From Cudoniella acicularis (taxonomy: Eukaryota > Ascomycota > Leotiomycetes > Helotiales > Helotiaceae): 18,213 nucleotides of DNA. Position numbers and translations under genes: made by a program. Shown here piece by piece: positions 1 through 9,235 of this stretch (position 1 is its first letter; each line of letters opens with the position of its first letter). Where the stretch lies: positions 1 through 18,213 of the forward strand of contig JAAMPI010001176.1 in NCBI GenBank assembly GCA_013054445.1. Reading direction: 5' to 3'. The notes beneath the pieces are model-generated. The model saw nothing but the letters and a program-made list of their open reading frames with translations, made no database searches and had not been told where the DNA came from.

Positions 1-496
1 ATTGGTTGACACCGGAGAAGAGGATAACGAAGACTGTCGTCAAGATCCAAGCTCGGGCGGCTGAGGAGTTGTCAGTATTCGGTTCAGTGGTCTTCGGCCG
101 GATACAATGGCGCCAAGCCGGACCGGGCCGAAGACGGAATGAAAATGCCGAGCTCGATACTCACTGTTGCAGGGTATGCTTGGGTCATCGGTATTGCTCA
201 CGCATGCTGCCACCTCCGGAACTGCGACACTCGTCAATTTCAATACTCTCTCTTCTTCAACCACATCACCACTCACACGGCGACTGGTCACCACTAACAT
301 CCCATTTGAACGCCTCGACGGGGGTCAATTCAGTCTTGTCCGCCCTCTGCAAAAGCCCTTTGCTTTCTCCCGCAAAATCTGCATCCTCGATATCCGCATT
401 GTCTGTTTGAAATTGGATCACGTCTTTCTCCTTGCCTTCATTGCGCGGAATTGAAATGTCGGACCCGGATGAGTATGATTGAATCTCGGCGGCCAT
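1..496 (-). CDS. OPT-family oligopeptide transporter, N-terminal part (runs off window)
   Basis: This is the 5' end of a proton-coupled oligopeptide (OPT family) transporter, an integral membrane protein that imports small peptides or related substrates. Three exons can be joined on the minus strand: 496-277, 221-165 and 60-1. Introns 276-222 (55 nt) and 164-61 (104 nt) have GTGAGT donors and CAG acceptors, and the second has a CTGAC branch site. The first ~74 residues are an acidic cytosolic tail. Then comes the family signature SPFPEVAACV, DDPSIPCNT and RAW, leading into the first membrane helix (VFVILFSGVNQ). The start at 496 is chosen for its strong Kozak context (GTCGCCATGG); an in-frame upstream ATG at 565 would add an unlikely hydrophobic leader. 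Full-length fungal OPT proteins usually have 700-900 residues, so only ~112 are present here. The splicing is inferred but every phase agrees. The exact substrate cannot be told. Confidence 0.85.
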
Positions 497-1195
497 GGCG
501 ACGAGCTCCTGGTGACTTCCAGGCAAAGAGAAATTTAAAAAGAGGAACAAAAGGACGGCAAGCACTCGGTGGACATGTCGATTTTATCATATAGGTAGCA
601 AAATGCATTATGCCTCACGGACCCAGGCCCGTTGACGGCGTGCGCGTTGCAAAAGCGTTGCAATTGCGCCAGGGCTCGAAGAATGACGATAAGGAATCAA
701 GCATGGGATGATCGCCAACAAAAGTCGACATTCAAAGCTAGTGTGTACTAAGCATGCAGCTTCAAAATTTGCGAGAGGGGATAAAGAGGGGATGAAGAGG
801 GTTGTTGGATCCATACGGAGGTACTGATTAGATGCTCCCGGCAATACCTCGCATTGCCGGCTTGTCCTCGCAGTCTAGGGTGCACCGACACCCGCGACGA
901 AATTTTGGAGACAGTCCGTAGGAAAACCTTCGCAGGTCGAAAAATGCTGGTTGGAAATTTGTCGCCAACATTGTTCACGTATAACTCATTGATATAAATT
1001 CCCGGATCACGATCTTATTCTCCTTTCGGGTTGTCACAGGTCTTGTGGCATTAGCCTCCTCTAAGGCATTCGTTTCAGGTACGTAACCCTATCCTGCACC
1101 TTCCTGTTTTGGAGCTGCGGGCGGGGGATTTGAACTCTGAAGTGGACGAATTTTGAATTCTCGATACTATAGAGATAACGAAAAGCCATGGGCAA
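497..1195. other. Intergenic region between divergent OPT and esterase genes
   Basis: Shared promoter region for the minus-strand OPT gene and the plus-strand hydrolase. No convincing gene is seen; small open frames here lack codon character or motifs. A TTTAAA-type AT stretch at about 533-540 could serve the OPT gene and a TATAAAT box at 993-999 the hydrolase. A GTACGT donor-like sequence at 1079-1084 might mark a 5' UTR intron, but no partner acceptor is obvious. Confidence 0.6.
993..999 (+). promoter_or_regulatory. TATA-like box upstream of the hydrolase gene
   Basis: TATAAAT about 200 nt upstream of the ATG at 1196, followed by a pyrimidine-containing leader. Position and sequence suit a fungal core promoter. 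This is inferred from sequence only. Confidence 0.4.
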
Positions 1196-1199
1196 ATGA
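1188..1199 (+). promoter_or_regulatory. Three-codon upstream ORF overlapping the hydrolase start
   Basis: The ATG at 1188 sits in a good Kozak context (AAGCCATGG) but encodes only Met-Gly-Lys before TGA at 1197-1199. That stop overlaps the tandem start codons at 1196 and 1199 of the hydrolase frame (ATGATG). If the transcript begins upstream, as the TATA-like box at 993 suggests, this minimal uORF could reduce translation or act through termination-reinitiation. It would be irrelevant if the true start is the downstream in-frame ATG at 1259 or 1298 and this stretch is spliced out. Confidence 0.35.
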
Positions 1200-2446
1200 T
1201 GCAATCGTCGCAAATCCGAGGCCCGACCGTGAAAGTCGTGACGGGGGCTCTCAATCCAATGGCACTCCATATCGCGCCGNCGATCTCAGCGGAAGACATG
1301 GACTGCGAAGCATTACATAAACGCTCCTACTTCTATATTGGGGGCGAGTATGTTGAAACCTCTACTGGGCACATCTTTCAAAACCAGGTATATGTCGAGA
1401 GACTCATTCCCAACAATGGCTCCAGCAAACCATTTCCGCTTGTTTTCGTTCATGGCGGAGCACAAACGGGAACAGTAAGTTGTTCCCCTCATATGACTCA
1501 AACATACTGACTCCGAATGAAGAACTGGCTGAATAAACCGGACGGAGGTCCTGGGTGGGCTTCGTGGTTTCTGGGGCATGGCTATGAGATTTACATCATT
1601 GATCACACAAATACGGGCCGCTCAGCTTGGAATCCTGGGGAAGGTTTTCCGCAAACTGTGTTGCCAGCGGAATACATCGAGCAGCGATTCACGAATGTTG
1701 AAAACCATGCTCGATGGCCACAGGCCCACCTCCATACCCAATGGCCAGGCGTAATCGACCTCCTCCCTCTAATTCTGTGCAATAGCTGACTTGCGCAGGC
1801 CGGCACGATGGGAGATCCAATATTTGATCGCTACTTTGCCTCTACAGTGCAAATTCCTGAGAACGGCACGCAGCAAGAAATTGTAATGCGCTCCGCCGGA
1901 ATGGCGTTGCTTGATCGAATCGGCCCGGCCGTCATTATTGCGCATTCTCAAGGTGGATTGTATGGCTGGTCTTGGGCAGATGCTCGTCCTGGTGTGGTAA
2001 AAGCACTCGTGCAGATCGAACCAAAAGGACCCCCATTTCGAGAAGCTATTTTCTCATCTAATTTGACCCGTCCATGGGGATTAACATCGATTCCTCTGGG
2101 GTATTCCCCGACTCCTTCAAATTTATCTGCTCCTTTAAGCACCAGAGTCATACCAGCGACATCGGGTGATGAAGTGGATTGTATTCTTCAACAAGAGCCA
2201 GCACGGCAGTTGACGAATTTCAAAAGGTTGCCGATTCTCATCGAAAGTGGAGAGGCAAGCTATCATGCCACTTATGATTATTGTTTTGTGAAATTTCTCG
2301 AACAGGCTGGGTGCGAAAGGGTCGAACATATGAAGCTAGCAGATGTCGGCATCCATGGGAATGGCCACTTGCAGTTCTTGGAGAAGAATAGTGATGAAAT
2401 TGCAGAGGCTCTGGAGAAATGGATTTCAAAGGCTATAAGCACCTGA
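1196..2446 (+). CDS. Alpha/beta-hydrolase, esterase-713-like
   Basis: Predicted serine hydrolase of 384 aa, joined from exons 1196-1474, 1523-1750 and 1799-2446. The two introns are 48 nt each and both phase 0 (GTAAGT...AAG; GTAATC...CAG). The oxyanion-hole HGG is at residues 86-88 and leads into AQTGTNW, then PDGGPGWASWFL and the DHTNTGRS turn, an arrangement I recall from the bacterial esterase 713 group. The nucleophile motif is AHSQGG (Ser219). The acid is probably Glu243 in VQIEP, placed right after strand 6 as in esterase 713, and His359 in GNGH would complete the triad. There is no clear signal peptide, so an intracellular enzyme is likely. The substrate is unknown; carboxyl ester or lactone hydrolysis is typical. 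One ambiguous base (1280) falls in a poorly conserved N-terminal codon. The start is uncertain: 1196/1199, 1259 or 1298 are all in frame, and conserved sequence begins only around YFYIGG (residue ~44). Confidence 0.82.
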
Positions 2447-2578
2447 GGTTGAGATTTTCTGCACGTCTGGGTCGGGGCAAACAACTAAAGGGCTCATTTT
2501 GAAACTTGTGGCATCTACGATCACCACACAGACAATGGACGGTTAAGAATATGTCGAAGACCAGAAGAAAACGCGGCG

Positions 2579-2590
2579 TATCACGTGATA
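2579..2590. promoter_or_regulatory. E-box palindrome TATCACGTGATA
   Basis: A perfect 12-nt palindrome centred on CACGTG, the core bound by fungal bHLH factors of the Cbf1/Pho4/SREBP type. It lies about 335 nt upstream of the glycosidase ATG and 133 nt after the hydrolase stop. The site is plain in the sequence; its use is inference. Confidence 0.35.
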
Positions 2591-2634
2591 CTCGGGTCAC
2601 GCGCCAGCCCGCCTACCCCACGTCGACCTTCCAT

Positions 2635-2663
2635 GCGGGGAAGGAGGGGCAGCAGATCCCCGC
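2635..2663. promoter_or_regulatory. Inverted pair of CreA-type sites
   Basis: GCGGGG at 2635-2640 and CCCCGC at 2658-2663 both match the SYGGRG consensus of the carbon-catabolite repressor CreA/CRE1, in opposite orientation with 17 nt between them. Closely spaced pairs are the form usually considered effective. Carbon repression of the downstream secreted glycosidase would make sense, but this is only sequence inference. Confidence 0.35.
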
Positions 2664-2795
2664 ATCACCACGCCACATCACGAAGCTTGCAATGCCAACG
2701 TTGAAAGAAACAAGTTAAAGTCCGCTCAGTGACGGCTTGGTGGCCAAAGACTGGCACAAAGGACTCACAGGACTTACGTCTTAGAGCGCCTGCAA

Positions 2796-2803
2796 TGACG
2801 TCA
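2796..2803. promoter_or_regulatory. CRE-type bZIP site TGACGTCA
   Basis: A full eight-base palindrome matching the ATF/CREB-type bZIP site, about 120 nt upstream of the chosen glycosidase start and just before a TATTTAA box (2847-2853). Confidence 0.35.
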
Positions 2804-2924
2804 ACCGGCCACAGATTTTTGTCGAATTTTCCTACTTCCCGCGGGCTATTTAATTGTCATGGCTAGTCAATTCCAAGAGTCATGCGGTGGTTGTCAACAA
2901 GCAGTATCACCTTCATATCTCGAC

Positions 2925-5532
2925 ATGAAGGTTCAAAGCATTAAGCTAGTCTCATTTCTCTATGGCTTGATCTTCAGTGCATTGGGCTCCAGTCAAACTC
3001 TCCAATCTTGTGGTCAGGCACGTTATTCGCCAGCGAATGTTAGTATAATATCTCTTGAACGAGTGTTCCAAGTAAACTTAACATCTGTAGTACGCCTGTT
3101 ATGACGGTGACTTTCTCTGCCCCGTTCTAGATAGTCAACCAACCTTGAGATGCAGTCAAGATTGCTATCTCCCCGACATATATTCGTAAGTTCCATGTAT
3201 TTTTGAGCTTCAGTGGTATGTTGACTTTGCATGGATATTCAAATGGCAAGCTCGTATATCCAGCTGAACCTACGAGCAATTCCATAACATCAAAGTGTGA
3301 TGCAGGACCAACGACACTCGTTCTAGGTTCTCCGCCTTACAAGAACTACTTTTACGGTGATTGCCATTCCACTTCACAGGTCGTGGTGACCTCACCGCTG
3401 CCGGATAGCAATCTCTCCATCATTGGCCCCAGGGTCATAGTCGCATGGCCAGCAGGAAATAGTGGCGTGGCAGCTTACTTTGCTCCTGCGAATGGTATCA
3501 ATGGCACGCTTAGCATTCAGATTCAAAATTCAAGTTCGGGATCACCTTTGGAACCTATCTATACTGCTGCAAAAAATGGGAATGCCACGGTAGGCATCAC
3601 CACACAAGTTGAATTCAACAGCTCAGCCATTCTCTCATTGGCGATACTGGGAAGTATTCGAACAATTCGGGATTTCACTGAAGGACCCAGCATACTACAC
3701 CCGGAAATTCAGAATGTTGTTCAATACTCTATAATCACAAACGGGGTGGAACTGAAAAGGCTGTGGCTCGACAACATCACTACCACGAGCGTTTCATTCA
3801 CCGGCTTAAATGATTCCATCCAACTAAACAACCAAACAGTCCAATTTGAGGCCGGAACCTACACTTTCAATGCATCATTTAATTACCCACAACTGACTCA
3901 ATTGAGCTCAAACGAAGTCCTGAGTCCTGCATCCGCCGACTTAATTCAACAGTCACCCACGCAATCCACGTCACTCTCGTTTCTCTCATACACCACCAAA
4001 CTTACCGCGGGCGCTTGGCGATTCTTAACATACTTCGGCCGTGATACTATGATCGCTGCTTTGCTACTTGATCCGGTACTTAGTTCCGGTGAAGGCGGAG
4101 CAATTGAAGCTGTGCTTGCTGGTGTTCTCGAGAGGATCAACAGTACTGATGGCTCCGTCTGTCACGAAGAGACCATTGGGTAATTTGCTTCCATATTGAT
4201 TCTTCTACACCAAGCTGACCTTTTGCAGGGACTACGCTACCTGGACGAATCTGCAAAATAACATCACAAGCACTGCTCCTCTGTGTAGTTATATAATGGT
4301 AAGCACAGATTCAACGACTGGTTACGTTAAAAATCTAACACCCTCTAGATTGACTCAGACTATTACCTTCCAGTCGTGATGGAACGGTACTTCCTTCACA
4401 ACAAGAACGGAACATCTCGAGCATCTTCCTTTCTTGAGTATTTCCTCTACATCAAATGCTCTTGCAGCGAACTAACAACTCCAGAACCAAGACTGAATTA
4501 TTCCCCACAAACGCAAACCTGACCTACAAACAACTCGCTCAAATTAACGCCAACAAAATTGTCACCCTTGCCGCCCCTTTTGTTGCTACAGGAAACCAAA
4601 CTGAAGTTAACTTAATGCACCTCAAAGCCGACCAAATCGTCGGAGAATGGCGTGATAGTACATATGGCATCGGCGGCGGCCGAATCCCCTTTGACGTGAA
4701 CTCAGCTCTCGTCCCAGCAGCACTTCGAGCCATCGCCTCGCTATCTTCCGCAGGAATCCTAGATTTTAACAGCACGCTCATCAACGATTATGCGCAAGTC
4801 TGGGAAGATTACACATTGGCATTCTTCGAGATCAACATCGATCAATCAACAGCACAGTCTCGTCTGAAAAACTACACCCAAAATCTGGGTGTTGCCAACC
4901 TTTCATCACAATCTCAAACTCTCGACGGAAACGTAACCTTCCACGCTCTCTCCCTAGAAGGGGATGACAACCTGTCCCGAGTAGCAGTCATGAACACCGA
5001 CAGTTGCTTCCGGCTTTTCCTCCTCAACACAACAAACCAAGACCAATTAACCTCCATCATCAACGCAACAGCCAACAATATCCAGCGACCATTTCCGGCA
5101 GGCCTTTGGACAGATGTTGGCCTGCTGGTCGCGAATCCTGCATTTGGCGATAATCCAACCTATGCGGAGAATTTCACACGTGCTAAATATCATGGTACTG
5201 TGGTATGGAGCTGGCCACTTGCCATGATGGGTAAGGGGCTGGAGCTCCAATTATCTCGCTGCAATTCCTCCTCTTCCTCATCATCAGCACCGGTCCCCGA
5301 TTTCTGCAACGACACAAGTGTATACACCAACGTTAAAAACGCGTATAACAAGCTTTGGGATGTCATTGAAGCCAATGAGCAATATCTAAGTACCGAGGTC
5401 TGGAGCTGGGGGTTTGAAAATGGGAATTTTACATATGTTGATCTTGGGGTGTATAGTCCGACGGAGAGTGATATTGTGCAGTTGTGGAGTTTGACGTTCT
5501 TGGCTGTGAAGAGGAATGAAAACTTTGGCTAG
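2925..5532 (+). CDS. Secreted glycosidase: CBM52-like module plus (alpha/alpha)6 catalytic region
   Basis: Predicted secreted glycoprotein of 793 aa. Exons: 2925-3038, 3091-3185, 3214-4179, 4229-4298, 4349-4437, 4485-5532. The start at 2925 gives a clean signal peptide (MKVQSIKLVSFLYGLIFSAL); the upstream in-frame ATG at 2859 would bury it. Residues ~28-70 carry a Cys-rich carbohydrate-binding pattern (CGQARYSPANYACYDGDFLC, then CYLPDIY), similar to the CBM52-type module of fungal beta-glucanases. Catalytic-region motifs are TYFGRDTMIA (344-348 for FGRDT), CHEETIGDYATW (H387-E389) and GEWRDSTYGIGGGR (498-503 for GEWRDS). They recall glycogen-debranching/GH63-like six-hairpin hydrolases; acid residues are probably among D347, E388/E389, E499 and D501. 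Many N-x-S/T sequons and a poly-Ser linker (~5264-5285) fit secretion. Introns 3-5 (47-50 nt) have good branch sites. Intron 2 (3186-3213) is only 28 nt and needs checking. Substrate unknown; an alpha- or beta-glucan is plausible. Confidence 0.8.
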
Positions 5533-5670
5533 CATACTTAAATCCGAGGAATAATAAGTTGCTATTAACCCACAGTCATTAGCATGACACGCGCCACATC
5601 TCCGACTGCTGCGCCACAGCTGAAAACGCGTCAGAGAGATGAAACCCATTCTATAATTCTGTCTCTAATG

Positions 5671-5680
5671 TATATATAAT
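5671..5680 (+). promoter_or_regulatory. TATA-like box of the HET gene
   Basis: TATATATAAT about 100 nt upstream of the HET ATG at 5776. It lies in the 243-nt gap after the glycosidase stop codon. Confidence 0.4.
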
Positions 5681-5717
5681 TGCCCCAGGTCCAAGATTGA
5701 CACGGAGCTTCCGTGAT

Positions 5718-5740
5718 CGCGACCGCGACCGCGACCGCGA
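5718..5740 (+). repeat. CGCGAC hexamer tandem repeat in HET leader
   Basis: Nearly four copies of CGCGAC (3.8 units) lie 36 nt before the HET start codon, probably in the 5' UTR. A hexamer array is prone to length change. Just upstream, CGGAAGCTCCG-like inverted sequence at 5703-5713 could form a small hairpin with it. No function is known. Confidence 0.6.
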
Positions 5741-5775
5741 ACCCCGACAATAGTAACGACCGACGCTAAACCCCA

Positions 5776-7803
5776 ATGCTCGCCCGCTTCTCTAACTTCA
5801 TCGGCCGACTCGGCTTCAAGAAGCCCAGCGAAAGCAAAGATTCAGCCGTCAACAAGCCTAATACTCTCAATGAGTCATTTCCATATCGGGACCTCAAATC
5901 GTCCCAACATGAGATCCGCCTCGTTATCATCCAACCTGCCCCAACCTCAAACGAGCCAATCATCGCACGCCTCAGCCATGTCACCTTGGGCGACAGACCT
6001 CTATATGAAGCTCTTTCTTACACCTGGGGATCACCCTCAGACCCTGCAACAATCACGCTCGACGACCATGATTTCCGCGTAACCCAAAGTCTTCACTCCG
6101 CGCTTCTTCATTTTCGTCTCCCAAATGCGCCCCGAACGATATGGATCGATGCGATTTGTATCAATCAATTATCGATACGCGAGCGAAACGCTCAAGTCCA
6201 GATTATGCGCGAGATATATCAGAGGGCCGCGAAAACACTTATCTGGATCGGGCCTGCTTTCGAGAACAGTGATGCGCTGATGGATTTCATGGCCGAGGAA
6301 GATGAGTTACAGCGCTTAGCTGGGCTGAGCGAAGACGCTGAAGCTGCAGACTGGGCCGCCGCGGATGTATGCCGTAAGATGAAAGATCCGGATATGATGG
6401 GCGTCTGGAAAGCCTTACAAAAGCTTTGCGAGCAATTCTATTGGACTCGAATGTGGATTGTTCAAGAAGCGGCATTCGGAGGCGACCCTCAGGTTTATGT
6501 TGGTGCCAAATGCGCATCTTTCTGGAATGGACTCGTTCGAGTGCTAAGTAGCCTCGGTGCCGAATTGGAATTGGAGGATCCCGGCGCCGCAAGCTGGATC
6601 AACTTCCCGTGGACCATCTTGCTCACGCGCAATCAGGCATTGTCTATTGGGGGTTTGCGGAAGGATCTGGATATCCCCAAAGATGCTATTTGGCTGCTGA
6701 ACTCGCTATTGCGATTTCGTAGCTCGAATGCGACGGACCCGAAAGACAAGGTTTTCGCGCTTTTAGGCTTTCTTGACGAGAAGCAGTCAAAGTCTCGCTA
6801 TCAGAAATTCTTCTCGATTGATTACGCCGCTGATGTTCGAGACATCTATCTGGGTGTGTTCCTGTATTGCGCGTCCCAAGGGCGTCAAGCGCAAACGGAG
6901 TCTGAAGCGTCCGGAGTGGGCAACACGACACTGTCAATGAGCTTCGGCGTCACAGCTGATGGAACAGTTGTTGAAGATTGGGGCAGTGACAATAATTGGG
7001 GGGACGAGCCACACAGCAGAGCGCATGGTCCACTCAACATTCTAACTGCCGCGGGACTTGGCCAGCGGCTCTCCGACTCCTCACCATCCTGGCTTCCAGA
7101 CTGGGGCAAAAATCCCGGTGGTCGTTTATCAATTGATGAACTGAGCGGACACCGATTTACGGTATCCAAGCAACTGAAGCCTTCATTCAAGTTTCTTCGC
7201 GGCAAGACTGTGCTTCGTGTATCTGGGATCCGCCTCCAAGGAATACAGCATCTGGGATCAAGCGTCGCAATTCATTCCACTCCCGTTGAATTTACACAGA
7301 AAGTTGCATCGTGGCTGGAACTTGCAAGAGCCAAACCTTCCAGTGTTAATCCATTTAACGAGCAGGCGTTTTGGCGAACTTTGGTGCTGGAATCGTACCT
7401 CGATCGTAATTTCATCGATGCGCCAGAGCAATGGCATCACATGAAAATAAACGTCTTGAAAAAGGCTGCAGAAGACTCGATGAATCCAGGCACACAGCCG
7501 GTCAACGATTCGAACACGTTGGCAAGCGAAATGTTTCTCATGTTATAGCGAACAACCCGCGGTCGGCGATTCGCTCTCATGCAAGAGGGTATGTACATGA
7601 TGGTTCCAGAGGAGGCAGAAATTGGGGATGTTCTGGTAATGGTTTTTGGTTGCGATATCCCGCTGTTACTTAGACCGGTAGGGAGACAGTGGGTACTTGT
7701 TGGCGAGTGCTATTGCTTTGGGATTATGGATGGTGAGGCAATCAAGGCTGTTCAAACTGCTAGACTCTTTAAGATAACGAAGAGGAGTTTTGAGATTTGT
7801 TAG
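5776..7803 (+). CDS. HET-domain (heterokaryon incompatibility) protein, interrupted by an in-frame TAG
   Basis: Single-exon HET-domain protein. The HET domain is a TIR-related fold that in some fungal proteins triggers cell death after fusion of unlike individuals. Hallmarks are all present: YEALSYTWG at residues 77-85, IWIDAICINQ at 122-131 and ERNAQVQIMREIYQRA at 136-151, then the helical C-terminal half. The open frame ends at TAG 7546-7548 (590 aa), yet the same frame continues without a gap through RGRRFAL, VPEEAEIGD, FGCDIPLLLRPV and VLVGECYCFGIMDGEAI to a second stop at 7801-7803. That is the usual C-terminal block of this family. The first TAG therefore looks like a nonsense mutation (one base from CAG, GAG or AAG). 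Less likely, it lies in a weak in-frame intron: GT at 7501 or 7453, AG at 7547-7548, 48 or 96 nt, with poor donors and no branch site. The full product would be about 674-675 aa. Confidence 0.88.
7546..7548 (+). other. Premature in-frame stop in the HET gene
   Basis: TAG followed by CGA, flanked by uninterrupted conserved coding sequence in the same frame on both sides (EMFLML before, RTTRGRRF after). It removes the last 85 residues of the family's conserved C-terminus. Confidence 0.75.
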
Positions 7804-8252
7804 AGTGCTGTTGATAGGGCAATTGTGTAGCCTTGTTTTCGTGGCTAGATAGAGGAAATTTAGCCTTTGCAAGCACGGCTAATAGAGGTAATCTAGTCTC
7901 GACTTAGATCGCTTAATTAATGAATAACAAACTGACTAAGAGATAACTCAGGGCTATGATATCATTAACCAGTATACTTGTCAACCAAACTTGAACCAAC
8001 TAGTCTGTCTCACCAAAAAGACGCTAGCTTAGCCTAAACTAGCTCCACATTAGCCCAGTTAAGTTCCCAAAATCCCTCCCCCGCTATCTAGTCCAGTCTT
8101 TACAGTCCTTTCCGGAAGTCTTCTTACAACACAGAAAGTCGACAACCTGTCTCTTTCTTTCGCCGTTTTTTTTGCATCAGACGCTGATGAGCAGATCTAG
8201 AGGTTTGATCCCTAGGCACGCAGCACGCTATCAAGCCTCCTCGAAATACAAA
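7804..8252. other. AT-rich intergenic stretch after the HET gene
   Basis: No gene is visible. The stretch is rich in TA steps and in CTAG/TTAG words (for example around 7890-8060), compatible with old RIP-type mutation of non-coding or repeated DNA. Pyrimidine-rich leader-like sequence (about 8140-8172) precedes the small ORF that follows. Confidence 0.4.
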
Positions 8253-8480
8253 ATGCCATCGTGGCGACATGACGTCGTGAACCCACCTCTACCCTTCAAC
8301 GACAACAACCACGAAGTCGACTCCGACAATGAAGACAGACCCAAAGAAGGAAAACGCGTGAGAAGGGATCGTCAGTGCTGCGGGGGTCACATCCGCGTTT
8401 TATTGGCCTCTTATAAAGGTAGTGGCTATCGAGTTCATATCCAGGTGTCTGCGCTACTGCTGCTTTTGGGTTTGGTATAA
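8253..8480 (+). CDS. Doubtful small ORF, 75 aa
   Basis: An open frame from an ATG in good context (ACAAAATGCC), with an in-frame upstream ATG at 8187. The first ~35 codons are acidic and look coding (MPSWRHDVVNPPLPF, then DSDNEDRPKEGK). After that the frame turns basic and Cys-containing and ends in a short Leu run. The change of character at about 8358 (AAACGC then GTGAGA) could be an exon end, but no convincing acceptor frame follows. I do not recognise it. It may be a decayed or mis-framed gene. Confidence 0.28.
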   Translation: MPSWRHDVVNPPLPFNDNNHEVDSDNEDRPKEGKRVRRDRQCCGGHIRVLLASYKGSGYRVHIQVSALLLLLGLV

Positions 8481-9235
8481 ACCTTACTTGTTTTAGTGGG
8501 GGTTTTGGGCTGGGAAGTTTGGAAGGTTGTTCTTGTTGGTTAGTGGATTTTTGCAAGATGGAGAGGTATGTGGAGAGCTTTTATTGTTGCGTTGAGTGGT
8601 GCTGGTTGGTTTGGTCTGGCGGGTGGGTCGGTGCATTTGCTAATAGATGGTGGGAAATAGGCTAGTTTCTGGAGGTTAGAGTCTGGCGTTAGACATGTGG
8701 ATAATGGGGAGTCTATCAGGTAGAAATTAGAGTGGGGAAGAGGTAGATAATTGAGGGGAGGAGAGGAGAGAGCAGATAGCTAGCTAGGCTAGATGGTGGG
8801 AATAAATGATAAGGTCATAATTGCCTCTACCTATTTTCACTCATATAACCTCGGGATACTAAAAAGAGAAACCTAAACGCAAGTAGGTTAATTTAGGAGT
8901 AAATTAGAAAAAGATCATGATGTTATTGATAATAACTATACTCTATCGATTGCGTAGTTTACCCTAGCAAGGAACCACGAGCTTATATTAGCGCTAAGAT
9001 AGCTCATAACTCTGTTTAAATTCTACCTACTTCTATTAATATCAACATTAACGCGAGATATAATTGAATATACAAGCGGGATCTTAATTCACTACGTTAG
9101 CGTATATTCCAGTTCCTCAGAAGCTCTTAAATTTCTGTCTGTTCTCTCGTTTCTTTACTTTTTCAAAAGCCTCGATATCCGCTCTTTTTCCGTTGATGGG
9201 AAACTAGAAATACAGCAACATTTCTTTAACCACGA
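8481..9235. other. Gene-poor stretch with purine-rich and AT-rich parts
   Basis: No coding region can be supported. The strand is G-rich and then purine-rich to about 8800 (GGGGAGGAGAGGAGAGAG near 8756-8772). It then changes abruptly to AT-rich, TA-rich sequence (about 8820-9110) that resembles RIP-altered repeat DNA. The last ~120 nt are pyrimidine-rich and probably the promoter/leader of the next gene. Confidence 0.45.
8644..8802 (+). repeat. Direct repeat TAGATGGTGGGAA, two copies
   Basis: The 13-nt word TAGATGGTGGGAA occurs exactly at 8644-8656 and again at 8790-8802, 146 nt apart start to start. Both lie close to CTAG-rich words (GGCTAG). It could be the footprint of an inserted or duplicated element or simple-sequence drift. 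No terminal inverted repeats were found. Confidence 0.45.

Larger units (their letters stand above)
2447..2924. other. Intergenic region, promoter of the secreted glycosidase
   Basis: No gene is supported here. The stretch is rich in short palindromic sites: a 12-nt palindrome around CACGTG, two inverted CreA-type sites, a full CRE-type TGACGTCA and a TATTTAA box. They are listed separately. The 70-aa open frame at 2506-2718 has no recognisable features and is taken as chance. Confidence 0.5.

Noticed and set aside
6..454. Plus-strand open frames of 134 and 95 aa at the left edge.
   Set aside because: They are antisense to the OPT exons, which show clear family motifs and consistent splice phases.
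2506..2718. A 70-aa plus-strand open frame as a small gene.
   Set aside because: It lies in the regulatory-site-rich promoter, has no domain, and its composition is typical of random GC-rich sequence.
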